The position numbers and the translations under genes are program-made. Below, piece after piece: positions 8,601 through 16,596 of a stretch of 64,000 bases of DNA. Source of the stretch: Paludibacter sp. (lineage in GTDB: Bacteria > Bacteroidota > Bacteroidia > Bacteroidales > Paludibacteraceae); contig JARLGX010000001.1 in the NCBI GenBank assembly GCA_031292575.1, forward strand, positions 1 to 64,000, written 5' to 3'. Below the pieces are notes generated by a model. That model saw only the letters and a list, made by a program, of their open reading frames with translations, searched no databases and was not told where the DNA came from. The first letter of the stretch is position 1. Each line of letters begins with the position of its first letter.

Positions 8601-9422
8601 ATGGAAAAACTCTTTCATATATTCGAAATAACTGCTGAGGTTGTAGAAATTTTGCGTGCAAAACAAGAAGATGTTCACTTTCATGACTTTGAAGAACTGA
8701 TAATTGTTACCGAAGGAAGTCTTGAACATTATGTCGACTTTCAGGTTGAAATAGTAGAAGCACCTTTTGCCAGTTACGTGTCTTTAGGAAAAATGCATCG
8801 GGTTATTCCACACAACGATTTAAGAGGCTGGGTCATTAATTATCAAAACGAATTCATACCCGACTCAAAATTTAATTTCTACTCCAATTTCTTTACATCT
8901 ACCAGTATTCCAATTTCTCCCAATGGCTGTACAAACAGATTTGTAAGCTTATGTGAAATTATTAATACCGAGTATCTTCAGGAAAATCCAGATTTATCAA
9001 CGATACGACATCTCACTTCCGGACTTATTTCAATGATTGAAGCCGAACGAAAAAGAATAATTCCTATTGAAAACACAGTAAAAAACATGCAAATTATCAC
9101 TTTTAATAATTTCCTTAAAATATTGGAAGAAAATTTCCGTCGAGATGAAGATGTTTCGTTTTATGCTGACAAAATGAATATGTCAGAACGGAATCTGAAC
9201 ATTATTTGCAAAAACAACTTTCAAAAAAGTGTTTCGGAAATCATTGAAACCCGCAAACTCATCGAAGCCAAAAATATGTTGATTCGTTCTGATAAATCTG
9301 TTTCCGAAATTGGTTATGAGCTGGGTTACAATGAGAAATCATATTTCACAAGAGTTTTTCGTAACAAACTTTCAATCACTCCAACCCAATTTCGCGAGAT
9401 GACCCGCGCGATGATTTCCTAA
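8601..9422 (+). CDS. AraC family transcriptional regulator
   Basis: A 273-residue regulator with an N-terminal cupin-like sensing domain (HFHDFEELIIVTEGSLEHYVDF) and a C-terminal AraC/XylS double helix-turn-helix at about residues 175-270. The latter shows VSFYADKMNMSERNL and the signature SVSEIGYELGYNEKSYFTRVFRNKLSITPTQFRE. The ATG at 8601 is preferred; an upstream TTG would overlap the promoter. It is followed 109 bases later by a secreted SnoaL-like gene, with a promoter and a short palindrome between, so the SnoaL-YceI-DODA genes are its most likely targets (inference from position). Confidence 0.92.
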   Translation: MEKLFHIFEITAEVVEILRAKQEDVHFHDFEELIIVTEGSLEHYVDFQVEIVEAPFASYVSLGKMHRVIPHNDLRGWVINYQNEFIPDSKFNFYSNFFTSTSIPISPNGCTNRFVSLCEIINTEYLQENPDLSTIRHLTSGLISMIEAERKRIIPIENTVKNMQIITFNNFLKILEENFRRDEDVSFYADKMNMSERNLNIICKNNFQKSVSEIIETRKLIEAKNMLIRSDKSVSEIGYELGYNEKSYFTRVFRNKLSITPTQFREMTRAMIS

Positions 9423-9454
9423 AAGTACCACCCTTTTTCCGAAAACTGTTACCG

Positions 9455-9471
9455 CTTACCATTTTGGTGAG
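9455..9471. promoter_or_regulatory. short inverted repeat, possible operator
   Basis: CTTACCA-TTT-TGGTGAG, a 7-base inverted repeat with one G:T pair, ends just upstream of the -7 element at 9474. The position between the -33 and -7 regions suits a regulator site. AraC proteins usually bind direct repeats, so ownership is open. Confidence 0.3.
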
Positions 9472-9473
9472 TG

Positions 9474-9481
9474 TATCTTTG
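9474..9481 (+). promoter_or_regulatory. -7 promoter element of the SnoaL-YceI-DODA genes
   Basis: TATCTTTG matches TAnnTTTG, 50 bases upstream of the secreted SnoaL-like gene. Confidence 0.5.
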
Positions 9482-9531
9482 CATCATAATAATCGAAACA
9501 AATTTAAAATCATTTTAAAATTAAAAATCAA

Positions 9532-10101
9532 ATGAAAAAGCTTAGTATCGTTGTCATTGTTGCAACACTTTTAATCTCTACAATGGTAAGTGCAGGAAAC
9601 AATAATTCTGCAAGTCAAAAAGAAATTGCTACTCTACGTGCACAAATCAAAACTCTGACTGCTGGAAACATTCAAGTGGCTCAGTATCTTCAAAAATTTG
9701 ACACTCTCGATTTCACTGTTTTCACTAATCAGGAATGGGTCCGCTTACACGAAAGCCACGCTAAAGACATTAAGGTGAATTGGCCCGACGGACATTTTAC
9801 ATTGGGTATTGAACGACATATTGCTGATTTAAAAGCCATGTTTGTGTACGCTCCAAATACTGCCATTAAAATACATCCAATTCGTTTTGGATCGGGAAAT
9901 ATGACTTGTGTTACAGGAGTTATGACTGGTACATTTACACAACCAATGCCAATTGGCGATGGTAAATTTATACAACCAACGGGTAAATCATTCAGTTTGC
10001 CAATGTGTACCGTAGGAATTTGGAAAGATGGAGTAATGATTGAAGAATACCTATTTTGGGATAATCAAACCTATATGAATCAATTAGGATTAGGCAAATA
10101 A
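9532..10101 (+). CDS. secreted SnoaL-like (ester cyclase family) protein
   Basis: A 189-residue protein with a signal peptide (about 1-21, MKKLSIVVIVATLLISTMVSA) and a SnoaL/NTF2-like fold. The motif WVRLHESHAKDIKVNWPDG followed by HIADLKAMFVYAPNTAIKIHPIRFGSGN and WKDGVMIEEYLFWDNQTYMNQLGL is typical of the so-called ester cyclase branch. Family members bind small hydrophobic molecules; few have known activity. It begins a likely three-gene transcript with yceI-like and dioxygenase genes (gaps 46 and 42 bases). Confidence 0.85.
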   Translation: MKKLSIVVIVATLLISTMVSAGNNNSASQKEIATLRAQIKTLTAGNIQVAQYLQKFDTLDFTVFTNQEWVRLHESHAKDIKVNWPDGHFTLGIERHIADLKAMFVYAPNTAIKIHPIRFGSGNMTCVTGVMTGTFTQPMPIGDGKFIQPTGKSFSLPMCTVGIWKDGVMIEEYLFWDNQTYMNQLGLGK

Positions 10102-10147
10102 TTATTAAACTACAAAAAAACATTTACAAATATAAAAATATAACATT

Positions 10148-10693
10148 ATGAGCACAACAGAAACAAAATTATTGCACGGGGTTATTGACCCTGCACATAG
10201 CAAAGTACAATTTAAAGTAAAACATCTTATGATTTCCAATGTTTTAGGTGTTTTCAGGGAATTTGAAGGTAAAGCAAGTATGATTGAAAATGATTTTTCA
10301 TCTGCGGTTGTAAACTTCTCAATAAACACTGCATCCATCGATACAGAGGTTGCCGACAGAGATGCACATTTAAAAAGTGCTGATTTTTTCGATGTAGAAA
10401 ATTATCCTAAAATCGAATTTGAAGGAAAAGGAATGACTCAAAAAGATGAAGACAACTACGAATTAAAAGGAAATTTAACGATTAAAGGTGTTTCGAAACC
10501 TATAACATTATCAGTTGAATTTGGCGGTTTAATGACGGACCCGTGGGGAAACAAAAAAGCCGGTTTTTCAGTGACAGGAGAAATTAACAGAAAAGACTGG
10601 GGAATGGGTTGGAATGCAGCACTTGAAGCAGGCGGCGTTTTAGTAGGCGAAAAAATCAAATTAATTTGTGATGTTGAATTTGCAATGAGTTAA
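10148..10693 (+). CDS. YceI family protein
   Basis: A 181-residue lipocalin-like YceI protein, known in other bacteria to bind isoprenoids or amphipathic compounds. Family marks are the opening WxxDPAHSKVQFKVKHLMISNVLGVFREFEG, TASIDTEVADRDAHLKSADFFDVENYPKIEFEG, and NRKDWGMGWNAALEAGGVLVGEKI. Unlike the periplasmic E. coli YceI it has no signal peptide, so it should be cytoplasmic. It lies between a SnoaL-like gene and an extradiol dioxygenase, consistent with handling a hydrophobic small molecule, though this is inference. Confidence 0.93.
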   Translation: MSTTETKLLHGVIDPAHSKVQFKVKHLMISNVLGVFREFEGKASMIENDFSSAVVNFSINTASIDTEVADRDAHLKSADFFDVENYPKIEFEGKGMTQKDEDNYELKGNLTIKGVSKPITLSVEFGGLMTDPWGNKKAGFSVTGEINRKDWGMGWNAALEAGGVLVGEKIKLICDVEFAMS

Positions 10694-10735
10694 ATCTCAA
10701 TAGTTTCTTATGAATTGATTCTAATAAATAAAGGT

Positions 10736-11545
10736 ATGAATCTAACTAATTTTGAAAACAGCATGGGACGAATGCCCGTGCTGTTTGTCGGTCATGGAAG
10801 CCCGATGTACGCTATTGAGGATAATGAATTTGTTCAAAGCTGGCAAAATCTGGGTAAAACACTTGCTACTCCCAAAGCCATAATATGTATTTCTGCACAC
10901 TGGGAAACTCAAGGGACTGAAATTACATCCATACAGAACCCTCCAACCATTCATGATTTTGGTGGTTTTCCACGCGAACTGTACGAAATTCAATATCCGG
11001 TATCTGGAGATCCTGATTTAGCAAAAGAAACAATTCGTATACTTTCAGGGACTTCTGTTCAACCTGATTTAAAATGGGGACTTGATCATGGAGCATGGAG
11101 CGTAATTCGACATATTTATCCCAAAGCTAATATTCCTGTAATTCAGCTGAGTCTGGATTATAACAAATCACCTAAAGAGCATTATGAACTGGCAACAGAA
11201 CTGGCTTCGCTTAGAAATAAAGGTGTACTATTTATAGGCAGCGGCAATATAGTTCATAACCTGCGTCACGTAGCCTGGGACAAACATGATGATGAGGAAT
11301 TTGGTTACAATTGGGCAATTGAGGCAAATGAAACGATAAAAAAACTGATTGTGGCAAACAAGCATGACGAACTAATTGATTACAAATCATTAGGAAAAGC
11401 AGTTCAAATGGCTGTACCAACTCCCGATCATTATTTACCTTTACTTTACTCGTTGGCCCTAAAAGATGAGAATGAGGAAGTTTCGTTTTTCAACGATAAG
11501 ACTGTAATGGGTTCGTTGAGTATGACATCTGTACGCATAGGTTGA
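10736..11545 (+). CDS. ygiD: DODA-type extradiol aromatic ring-opening dioxygenase (YgiD-like)
   Basis: A 269-residue class III extradiol dioxygenase related to 4,5-DOPA dioxygenase and E. coli YgiD. Metal-site histidines are expected in VGHGSPMYA, CISAHWET and the DHGAWSVI/NIVHNLRHV segments, all present. The start at ATG 10736 is preferred; an upstream TTG lacks family similarity. The natural substrate of YgiD-type enzymes in non-plant hosts is not settled, so ring cleavage of a catechol is a family-based guess. It is the last gene of the SnoaL-YceI set. Confidence 0.87.
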   Translation: MNLTNFENSMGRMPVLFVGHGSPMYAIEDNEFVQSWQNLGKTLATPKAIICISAHWETQGTEITSIQNPPTIHDFGGFPRELYEIQYPVSGDPDLAKETIRILSGTSVQPDLKWGLDHGAWSVIRHIYPKANIPVIQLSLDYNKSPKEHYELATELASLRNKGVLFIGSGNIVHNLRHVAWDKHDDEEFGYNWAIEANETIKKLIVANKHDELIDYKSLGKAVQMAVPTPDHYLPLLYSLALKDENEEVSFFNDKTVMGSLSMTSVRIG

Positions 11546-11634
11546 ATTTAGCAATTAGTAATGCTTGAGCTAAGTATTTAATTATCAATAGACATACAAA
11601 ATCACAACAAAATGGAAATTATTTTGTGTCAAGG

Positions 11635-11666
11635 TTTTGTATATTAAAAATAAAGTCGTATTTTTG
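11635..11666 (+). promoter_or_regulatory. promoter of rplU-rpmA
   Basis: TTTTG (11635-11639), 19 bases, then TATTTTTG (11659-11666): a complete Bacteroidota sigma-A promoter. The leader to the rplU ATG is about 80 bases. Confidence 0.8.
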
Positions 11667-11749
11667 CAGCTCTTTTCGGATAAGGTAATCAAGAAGCAAT
11701 GCTGCAGGCAACTCACCTTCCCGATGTAATCAGAAAAGTCATTAAAATA

Positions 11750-12064
11750 ATGTACGCAATCGTAGAAATTTTGGGACAACAGTTCAAGGTAGAAGCCGGA
11801 AAAAGACTGTTTATCCATCGCATGGAAGAGGCTGAAAGAGGCTCTCAGGTTGAATTTGACAAAGTGTTGTTAATTGACAACGAAGGAGCTATTACCGTAG
11901 GTGCTCCGGTAGTTGCAGGTGCAAAAGTGGTATGTGAAGTATTATCTCACGTTCGTGGTGAAAAAGTAATTATTTTCCACAAAAAACGTCGTAAAGGATA
12001 CCGCAAACGCAACGGTCACCGTCAAAACTTCACAGAATTATTTATTAAAGAAATTGTTGCTTAA
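11750..12064 (+). CDS. rplU: 50S ribosomal protein L21
   Basis: L21 of the large subunit, binding 23S rRNA. The 104-residue product has the normal length and opens [25 protein letters not shown]; the basic C-terminal stretch [20 protein letters not shown] is the rRNA-binding signature. I chose ATG 11750; the open frame continues upstream to 11699 but that stretch is not L21. Followed after 20 bases by rpmA in the universal rplU-rpmA order. Confidence 0.98.
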   Translation: MYAIVEILGQQFKVEAGKRLFIHRMEEAERGSQVEFDKVLLIDNEGAITVGAPVVAGAKVVCEVLSHVRGEKVIIFHKKRRKGYRKRNGHRQNFTELFIKEIVA

Positions 12065-12084
12065 CCGATAAAAAATAAAAGAAA

Positions 12085-12348
12085 ATGGCACATAAAAAAG
12101 GGGTTGGTAGCTCAAAGAACGGTCGTGAATCGGAAAGTAAACGACTTGGCGTAAAAATATTTGGTGGTCAATTTGCTAAAGCAGGTAACATCATTGTTCG
12201 TCAACGCGGAACTGTACACCACATTGGTGAAAACATTGGAATGGGTAAAGATCATACCTTATTCGCTTTAAAAGACGGAATCGTAGAATTCAGAAAAAAG
12301 AAAGACAACAAGTCATTTGTTTCTGTAAAACCTATCGAAGCTAACTAA
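12085..12348 (+). CDS. rpmA: 50S ribosomal protein L27
   Basis: L27 (87 residues), whose N-terminal tail reaches the peptidyl transferase centre. The sequence starts [24 protein letters not shown], so it lacks the cleaved N-terminal extension found in Firmicutes. Second gene of the rplU-rpmA operon, ended by a hairpin terminator. Confidence 0.98.
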   Translation: MAHKKGVGSSKNGRESESKRLGVKIFGGQFAKAGNIIVRQRGTVHHIGENIGMGKDHTLFALKDGIVEFRKKKDNKSFVSVKPIEAN

Positions 12349-12373
12349 GCATTAGCCGATACTCAACACACAT

Positions 12374-12421
12374 AAATCTCCTGTTGTTTTACATGCGTGT
12401 AAAATTGCGGGAGATTTTTTT
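12374..12421 (+). terminator. rho-independent terminator of rplU-rpmA
   Basis: AAATCTCC at 12374-12381 pairs with GGGAGATTT ending in a run of seven T; an inner TTTTACA-TGCG-TGTAAAA hairpin extends the structure. Confidence 0.85.
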
Positions 12422-12487
12422 ATTCGCGAACCGGTAAACAATTATCGGCTCAAAGTTTAAAACAATTCAACGATTAAAACAACATAT

Positions 12488-13759
12488 ATGCTTACACTCA
12501 AATATATCACAGAAAATACTACTGATGTAATTACCCGACTAGCAAAGAAAAACTTCGATGGAGCTTCAATAATTGCTCATGTAGTTGAATTGGACAATTT
12601 GCGTAAAACGACACAAGTGCAAGTAGATACAGCCTCTGCCGAGTTAAATAACTTATCTAAAGAAATCGGTTTGTTCCTTAAGCAAGGGAAACAAGATGAA
12701 GCCGCACAAGCAAAAGAAAAAACGGTGGAATTAAAAGAAAACATCAAAATCCTTGGTGACCAACAAACCGCAGTCGAACAAAAACTGAACGAATTATTGG
12801 TTCAAATTCCAAACCTGCCACACGCGAGCGTCCCTGCAGGAAAACATGCCGAAGATAACCTGATTGAACGTACTGGTGGTTCAATACCAAACTTACCCAC
12901 AGATGCTGTCCCTCATTGGGATTTAGCAAAAAAATATGATTTGATTGATTTTGAATTAGGAGTAAAAATTTCGGGTGCAGGATTTCCTGTTTATAAGGGA
13001 AAAGGTGCCCGGCTGCAACGTGCTTTGATTAATTTTTTTCTTGATAATGCCATGGAAGCTGGCTACTTAGAAGTTCAGCCTCCTTATGTAGTGAATGCAG
13101 CTTCGGGCTATGGAACAGGACAATTGCCAGATAAAGAAGGACAAATGTACCATTGCACCGTGGACGATTTATATTTGATTCCAACAGCTGAAGTTCCGGT
13201 TACAAACATTTACCGCGATGTAATTTTGAATGAAAACGAATTGCCAATTAAAAACACGGCTTATTCGGCTTGTTTCCGACGCGAAGCCGGTTCATACGGA
13301 AAAGATGTGCGCGGATTGAATCGGCTACATCAGTTTGATAAGGTAGAAATTGTTCAAATTCAACATCCGGACAAATCGTACGAAACACTTGATCAAATGG
13401 TGAATTACGTTCAAACTTTAGTTGAGAAACTGGAATTGCCCTGGAGGATTCTTCGTCTATGCGGTGGTGATATGAGTTTTACTTCGGCACTGACTTTCGA
13501 TTTTGAAGTCTTTTCGGCTGCACAAGAACGTTGGTTGGAAGTTAGCTCGGTATCGAACTTTGAAAGTTATCAGGCTAATCGTTTGAAATGCCGTTTTAGG
13601 ACTCCCGATAAAAAGACACAACTTGTGCATACGCTGAATGGAAGTGCCATGGCTCTGCCAAGAATCGTTGCTGCGTTACTCGAAAACAATCAAACTCCGG
13701 AAGGAATACGCATTCCCAAAGCATTGATACCTTATACGGGATTTGATTTGATTGATTGA
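12488..13759 (+). CDS. serS: serine--tRNA ligase
   Basis: SerRS (423 residues, normal length), charging tRNA-Ser. Residues about 30-105 form the long antiparallel coiled-coil arm that grips the tRNA. The class II core shows motif 2 in CFRREAGSYGKDVRGLNRLHQFDKVEIV and motif 3 in GSAMALPRIVAALLENNQTPEGIRIP. It begins 140 bases after rpmA, beyond that operon's terminator, and ends convergent with ruvC. Confidence 0.97.
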   Translation: MLTLKYITENTTDVITRLAKKNFDGASIIAHVVELDNLRKTTQVQVDTASAELNNLSKEIGLFLKQGKQDEAAQAKEKTVELKENIKILGDQQTAVEQKLNELLVQIPNLPHASVPAGKHAEDNLIERTGGSIPNLPTDAVPHWDLAKKYDLIDFELGVKISGAGFPVYKGKGARLQRALINFFLDNAMEAGYLEVQPPYVVNAASGYGTGQLPDKEGQMYHCTVDDLYLIPTAEVPVTNIYRDVILNENELPIKNTAYSACFRREAGSYGKDVRGLNRLHQFDKVEIVQIQHPDKSYETLDQMVNYVQTLVEKLELPWRILRLCGGDMSFTSALTFDFEVFSAAQERWLEVSSVSNFESYQANRLKCRFRTPDKKTQLVHTLNGSAMALPRIVAALLENNQTPEGIRIPKALIPYTGFDLID

Positions 13760-13783
13760 TTTCTGAGATGAAATCTACTGAAC

Positions 13784-13812
13784 AGTAGGGACGGTTATGA
13801 CTTGTCCCTACT
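13784..13812. terminator. inverted repeat between serS and ruvC
   Basis: AGTAGGGAC (13784-13792) and GTCCCTACT (13804-13812) form a 9-base stem with an 11-base loop, followed by a T-rich stretch on the plus strand. It probably terminates serS. Its right arm overlaps the stop codon of ruvC. Confidence 0.55.
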
Positions 13813-14389
13813 CTATTTTTGGTACTTTTGGTTTCTTGACCTTATCCTCGTTTTTAGAAATAAAATCTTTCCACCCCGAATAAGCCTTCTCTGAAACAGG
13901 TCTTCCCAATTGCAGAAAATGACAGTAAGCAGCCGCTAAACCATCGGTGGCATCCAACTGTGGCAACATATCTTCTTTAGGAATTTTCAGATAACGTTGC
14001 AGCATATCAGCCACCTGTTCTTTTGAAGCAGCCCCGCTTCCGGTAATAGCCATTTTAATTTTCAACGGAGCATATTCGGTAATCGGAATATCGCGATACA
14101 AAGCGGCCGCCATGGCTACACCTTGTGCGCGACCAAGCTTGAGCATAGATTGTACATTCTTTCCAAAAAAAGGTGCTTCGATAGCCAAATGATCCGGGTG
14201 AAATTCGTCTATCAGTGAAAGTGTTCTGGCAAAAATCCGTTGCAGTTTCAGATAATGATCTTTGTATTTTTTTAAATCGAGTACACCCATAGCCAGCATT
14301 TCAGTTTTGTTGCCAGTAACTTTCAAAATGCCGTAACCCATGATAGTTGTTCCCGGGTCAATTCCTAATATGATTTGTTCATTTAGCAT
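13808..14389 (-). CDS. ruvC: crossover junction endodeoxyribonuclease RuvC
   Basis: RuvC (193 residues), the Holliday junction resolvase. The RNase H-like fold is marked by [13 protein letters not shown] near the N-terminus (first acidic residue), [29 protein letters not shown] (Glu) and [14 protein letters not shown] (last Asp pair). A lysine-rich tail (residues about 175-193) extends beyond the usual length. It starts three bases after the DUF4286 stop, so the two are cotranscribed. The stop codon lies inside the serS/ruvC inverted repeat. Confidence 0.96.
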   Translation of the reverse strand: MLNEQIILGIDPGTTIMGYGILKVTGNKTEMLAMGVLDLKKYKDHYLKLQRIFARTLSLIDEFHPDHLAIEAPFFGKNVQSMLKLGRAQGVAMAAALYRDIPITEYAPLKIKMAITGSGAASKEQVADMLQRYLKIPKEDMLPQLDATDGLAAAYCHFLQLGRPVSEKAYSGWKDFISKNEDKVKKPKVPKIE

Positions 14390-14392
14390 AAA

Positions 14393-14698
14393 TCAATCTA
14401 TTAACTCCAGCACTGTAGTAAAAAATATGACTTCGGTTCCAAATTGTTGGGAACAGATTTCCTGAAAAGCCACACTATACTCTTGATTCCACAGTTTAAG
14501 AGTTCGCATATCATTAACATGAAACTGAACTGAAAACGAAGTTCCCTCCTGCTGATCGCTTGTAATCACCCTTGCCACTTGAGGATGTGAGAAATAAGTA
14601 GAATCAAGCATAAAAGGAATATGTTGTTCGCGAATCCATTTGAGCCAAGTGCCATGAACTTTGTCGGAAACAAGATAAGTAGTGTTGAAAATAAGCAT
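14393..14698 (-). CDS. DUF4286 family protein
   Basis: A 101-residue protein of the DUF4286 family, small ferredoxin-fold-like proteins of unknown function largely restricted to Bacteroidota. Marks are the opening MLIFNTTYLVSDKVHGTWLKWIREQHIPFML, PQVARVITSDQQEGTSFSVQFHV and the C-terminal FGTEVIFFTTVLELI. The start at 14698 is chosen on family grounds; the frame is open to 14776, which would run into the tRNA-Ala promoter. First gene of the ruvC transcript. Confidence 0.85.
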   Translation of the reverse strand: MLIFNTTYLVSDKVHGTWLKWIREQHIPFMLDSTYFSHPQVARVITSDQQEGTSFSVQFHVNDMRTLKLWNQEYSVAFQEICSQQFGTEVIFFTTVLELID

Positions 14699-14730
14699 TG
14701 AATCGGGGGTTTTGTTTATAAAATCGTAAA

Positions 14731-14738
14731 CAAAAGTA
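14731..14738 (-). promoter_or_regulatory. -7 promoter element of DUF4286-ruvC
   Basis: Minus-strand TACTTTTG, 32 bases upstream of the DUF4286 start and only 22 bases from the oppositely directed tRNA-Ala -7 element. Confidence 0.5.
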
Positions 14739-14760
14739 CGTATAATTTCCAAAACTTCCT

Positions 14761-14768
14761 TATCTTTG
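14761..14768 (+). promoter_or_regulatory. -7 promoter element of tRNA-Ala
   Basis: TATCTTTG, 23 bases upstream of the tRNA. The following CACCGC is identical to the sequence after the tRNA-Met -7 element, giving a shared 14-base block. Confidence 0.65.
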
Positions 14769-14791
14769 CACCGCAATTTAAAATCAAGCTC

Positions 14792-14865
14792 GGGGGTTTA
14801 GCTCATCTGGCTAGAGCGCGACACTGGCAGTGTCGAGGTGACCGGTTCGAGTCCGGTAATCTCCA
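14792..14865 (+). tRNA. tRNA-Ala (anticodon GGC)
   Basis: A full cloverleaf: 7-base acceptor, D arm GCTC/GAGC, anticodon arm CGACA-CTGGCAG-TGTCG giving anticodon GGC, and T arm ACCGG-TTCGAGT-CCGGT. The G3:U70 pair, the alanine identity element, is present (acceptor GGGGGTT with AATCTCC). Discriminator is A. CCA is not encoded, so it must be added by the Cca enzyme, whose gene lies just downstream. Confidence 0.96.
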
Positions 14866-14879
14866 CTTGATAATAAAAA

Positions 14880-14914
14880 CAAAGGCTTATCGGGAAACCG
14901 GTAAGCCTTCTTTG
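14880..14914 (+). terminator. hairpin after tRNA-Ala
   Basis: A 12-base stem (14882-14893 with 14898-14909, one G:T pair) with a GAAA loop and flanking complementary CAAAG/CTTTG. The T-tail is weak, but the place suits a tRNA terminator. Confidence 0.65.
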
Positions 14915-15081
14915 TATCACAAACTAAATTGTATCAATTTATCTAACCATTTAAATAATAAAAATTGAAAACAATTTTACTTGATTTCGTTTTTTAATCC
15001 TGCTCGTCATAGGACATAATTTGGTGCAAGAGTCTTTTGCTTCGTCCCACGGCACAGAAATGCAACACTCTATATTTCAAC

Positions 15082-15112
15082 TTTGATATTTAAATTTATT
15101 CATGTACTTTTG
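15082..15112 (+). promoter_or_regulatory. promoter of cca
   Basis: TTTG (15082-15085), 19 bases, then TACTTTTG (15105-15112): a complete Bacteroidota promoter, 33 bases upstream of the cca start. Confidence 0.75.
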
Positions 15113-15145
15113 TAATGCAAAAAAATAAGTTTTTATACATTTTTG

Positions 15146-16558
15146 ATGAAGGATTTTTTTAAAGATAAGATATTTCAAATTATATCCGAAACAGCCGACG
15201 AACAGAATCAGGAGTGTTATGTAATCGGTGGTTTTGTACGCGATATTTTTCTGAAACGTTCGTCGAAAGACATTGATATAGTGGTGGTTGGAAGCGGTAT
15301 AGCTCTGGCCGAAAAAGTGAGTGCAAAACTTGGTAAAAAAGCAAAGTTGACTGTTTTTAAAACCTATGGAACAGCGCAAGTCAAGTTAAAAGATTTGGAA
15401 GTGGAGTTTGTAGGCGCACGAAAAGAATCGTACAACCGTGATTCGCGAAATCCAATTGTGGAAAATGGAACTCTGGAAGATGACCAGAACCGCCGCGATT
15501 TTACCATCAATGCACTGGCTATTTGCCTGAACAAAGACAGGTTTGGCGAGCTGATTGACCCGTTTGGCGGATTGGATGATTTGAAAAACTTTGTAATCCG
15601 CACTCCGCTCAACCCCGACATTACTTTTTCGGACGATCCACTAAGGATGATGCGCGGAATCAGATTTTCGGCACAACTTGGGTTCTTTTTGGAAACAAAT
15701 ACTTTCGATGCCATAGTGCGGAATAAAGAACGCATTGAAATTATCACGAAAGAAAGAATTGCCGACGAATTGAATAAAATCATGATGTCGCATAAACCTT
15801 CGGTTGGCTTCATTTTACTGGACAAAACAGGTCTGCTTGAGCTCATTTTTCCCGAACTTTTAATGCTCAAAGGTGCAGAAACCAAAGATGGTGTCGGACA
15901 TAAAGATAATTTTTTCCATACACTGGCCGTGCTGGATAACTTATGTAAACATACCGACAATTTATGGCTACGATGGGCTGCTTTGTTGCATGATATTGGC
16001 AAACCGGCTACCAAACGTTTTGATGGACGGTTGGGTTGGACATTTCACAATCATAACTACGTTGGAGAAAAAATGATTCCCGAGATTTTCAAAAGGATGA
16101 AATTGCCAATGAATGAAAAGATGAAATATGTCCAGAAATTGGTGACATTGCATATGCGGCCGATCGTGTTGAGTGAGGAGGAAATCACTGATTCGGCCAT
16201 CCGTCGCTTATTGTTTGATGCCGGAGACGATATTGATGATTTAATGAAACTTTGTGAAGCAGATATTACATCGAAGAATCCTGAAAAAGTAAAGAAGTTC
16301 CGATCCAATTTTCAGCTTGTCCGTCAAAAACTGAAAACTATCGAAGAAAAAGACCGTGTCCGTAATTTCCAACCGCCCATCAGTGGTCAGGAAATAATGG
16401 AAACTTTTAATCTTCCGGCATGTTCGACGGTTGGCGAAATAAAAGCACGCATTAAAGATGCCATCTTAGATGGAGTGATTCCGAACGAATACGAAGCTGC
16501 TCACGCTTTTATGGTCGAAACTGCCAAAGATTTCGGATTAAAGCGAGTCAAACTATAA
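15146..16558 (+). CDS. cca: CCA tRNA nucleotidyltransferase with HD domain
   Basis: A 470-residue class II enzyme that builds or repairs the 3' CCA end of tRNAs. The nucleotidyltransferase head shows VIGGFVRDIFL, the metal-binding DIDIVVVG and RRDFTINALA; the helical neck includes DDPLRMMRGIRFSAQLGF. A C-terminal HD phosphohydrolase-like domain follows (ALLHDIGKPATK, with HNH and HD residues). ATG 15146 is preferred over the TTG just before it. Both tRNA genes in this window lack encoded CCA, so the gene is expected to be essential. Confidence 0.93.
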   Translation: MKDFFKDKIFQIISETADEQNQECYVIGGFVRDIFLKRSSKDIDIVVVGSGIALAEKVSAKLGKKAKLTVFKTYGTAQVKLKDLEVEFVGARKESYNRDSRNPIVENGTLEDDQNRRDFTINALAICLNKDRFGELIDPFGGLDDLKNFVIRTPLNPDITFSDDPLRMMRGIRFSAQLGFFLETNTFDAIVRNKERIEIITKERIADELNKIMMSHKPSVGFILLDKTGLLELIFPELLMLKGAETKDGVGHKDNFFHTLAVLDNLCKHTDNLWLRWAALLHDIGKPATKRFDGRLGWTFHNHNYVGEKMIPEIFKRMKLPMNEKMKYVQKLVTLHMRPIVLSEEEITDSAIRRLLFDAGDDIDDLMKLCEADITSKNPEKVKKFRSNFQLVRQKLKTIEEKDRVRNFQPPISGQEIMETFNLPACSTVGEIKARIKDAILDGVIPNEYEAAHAFMVETAKDFGLKRVKL

Positions 16559-16596
16559 AATAATTATTGCGTGAAACATTCTTAGAAAGCACAAAT

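Noticed and set aside
11585-11818. 77-codon minus-strand frame at the rplU promoter
   Set aside because: It runs across a well-formed promoter and the rplU start and has no family features.
15364-16014. 216-codon minus-strand frame opposite cca
   Set aside because: The plus-strand frame is an unambiguous CCA-adding enzyme; the antisense translation is Ser-rich and unrelated to any family.
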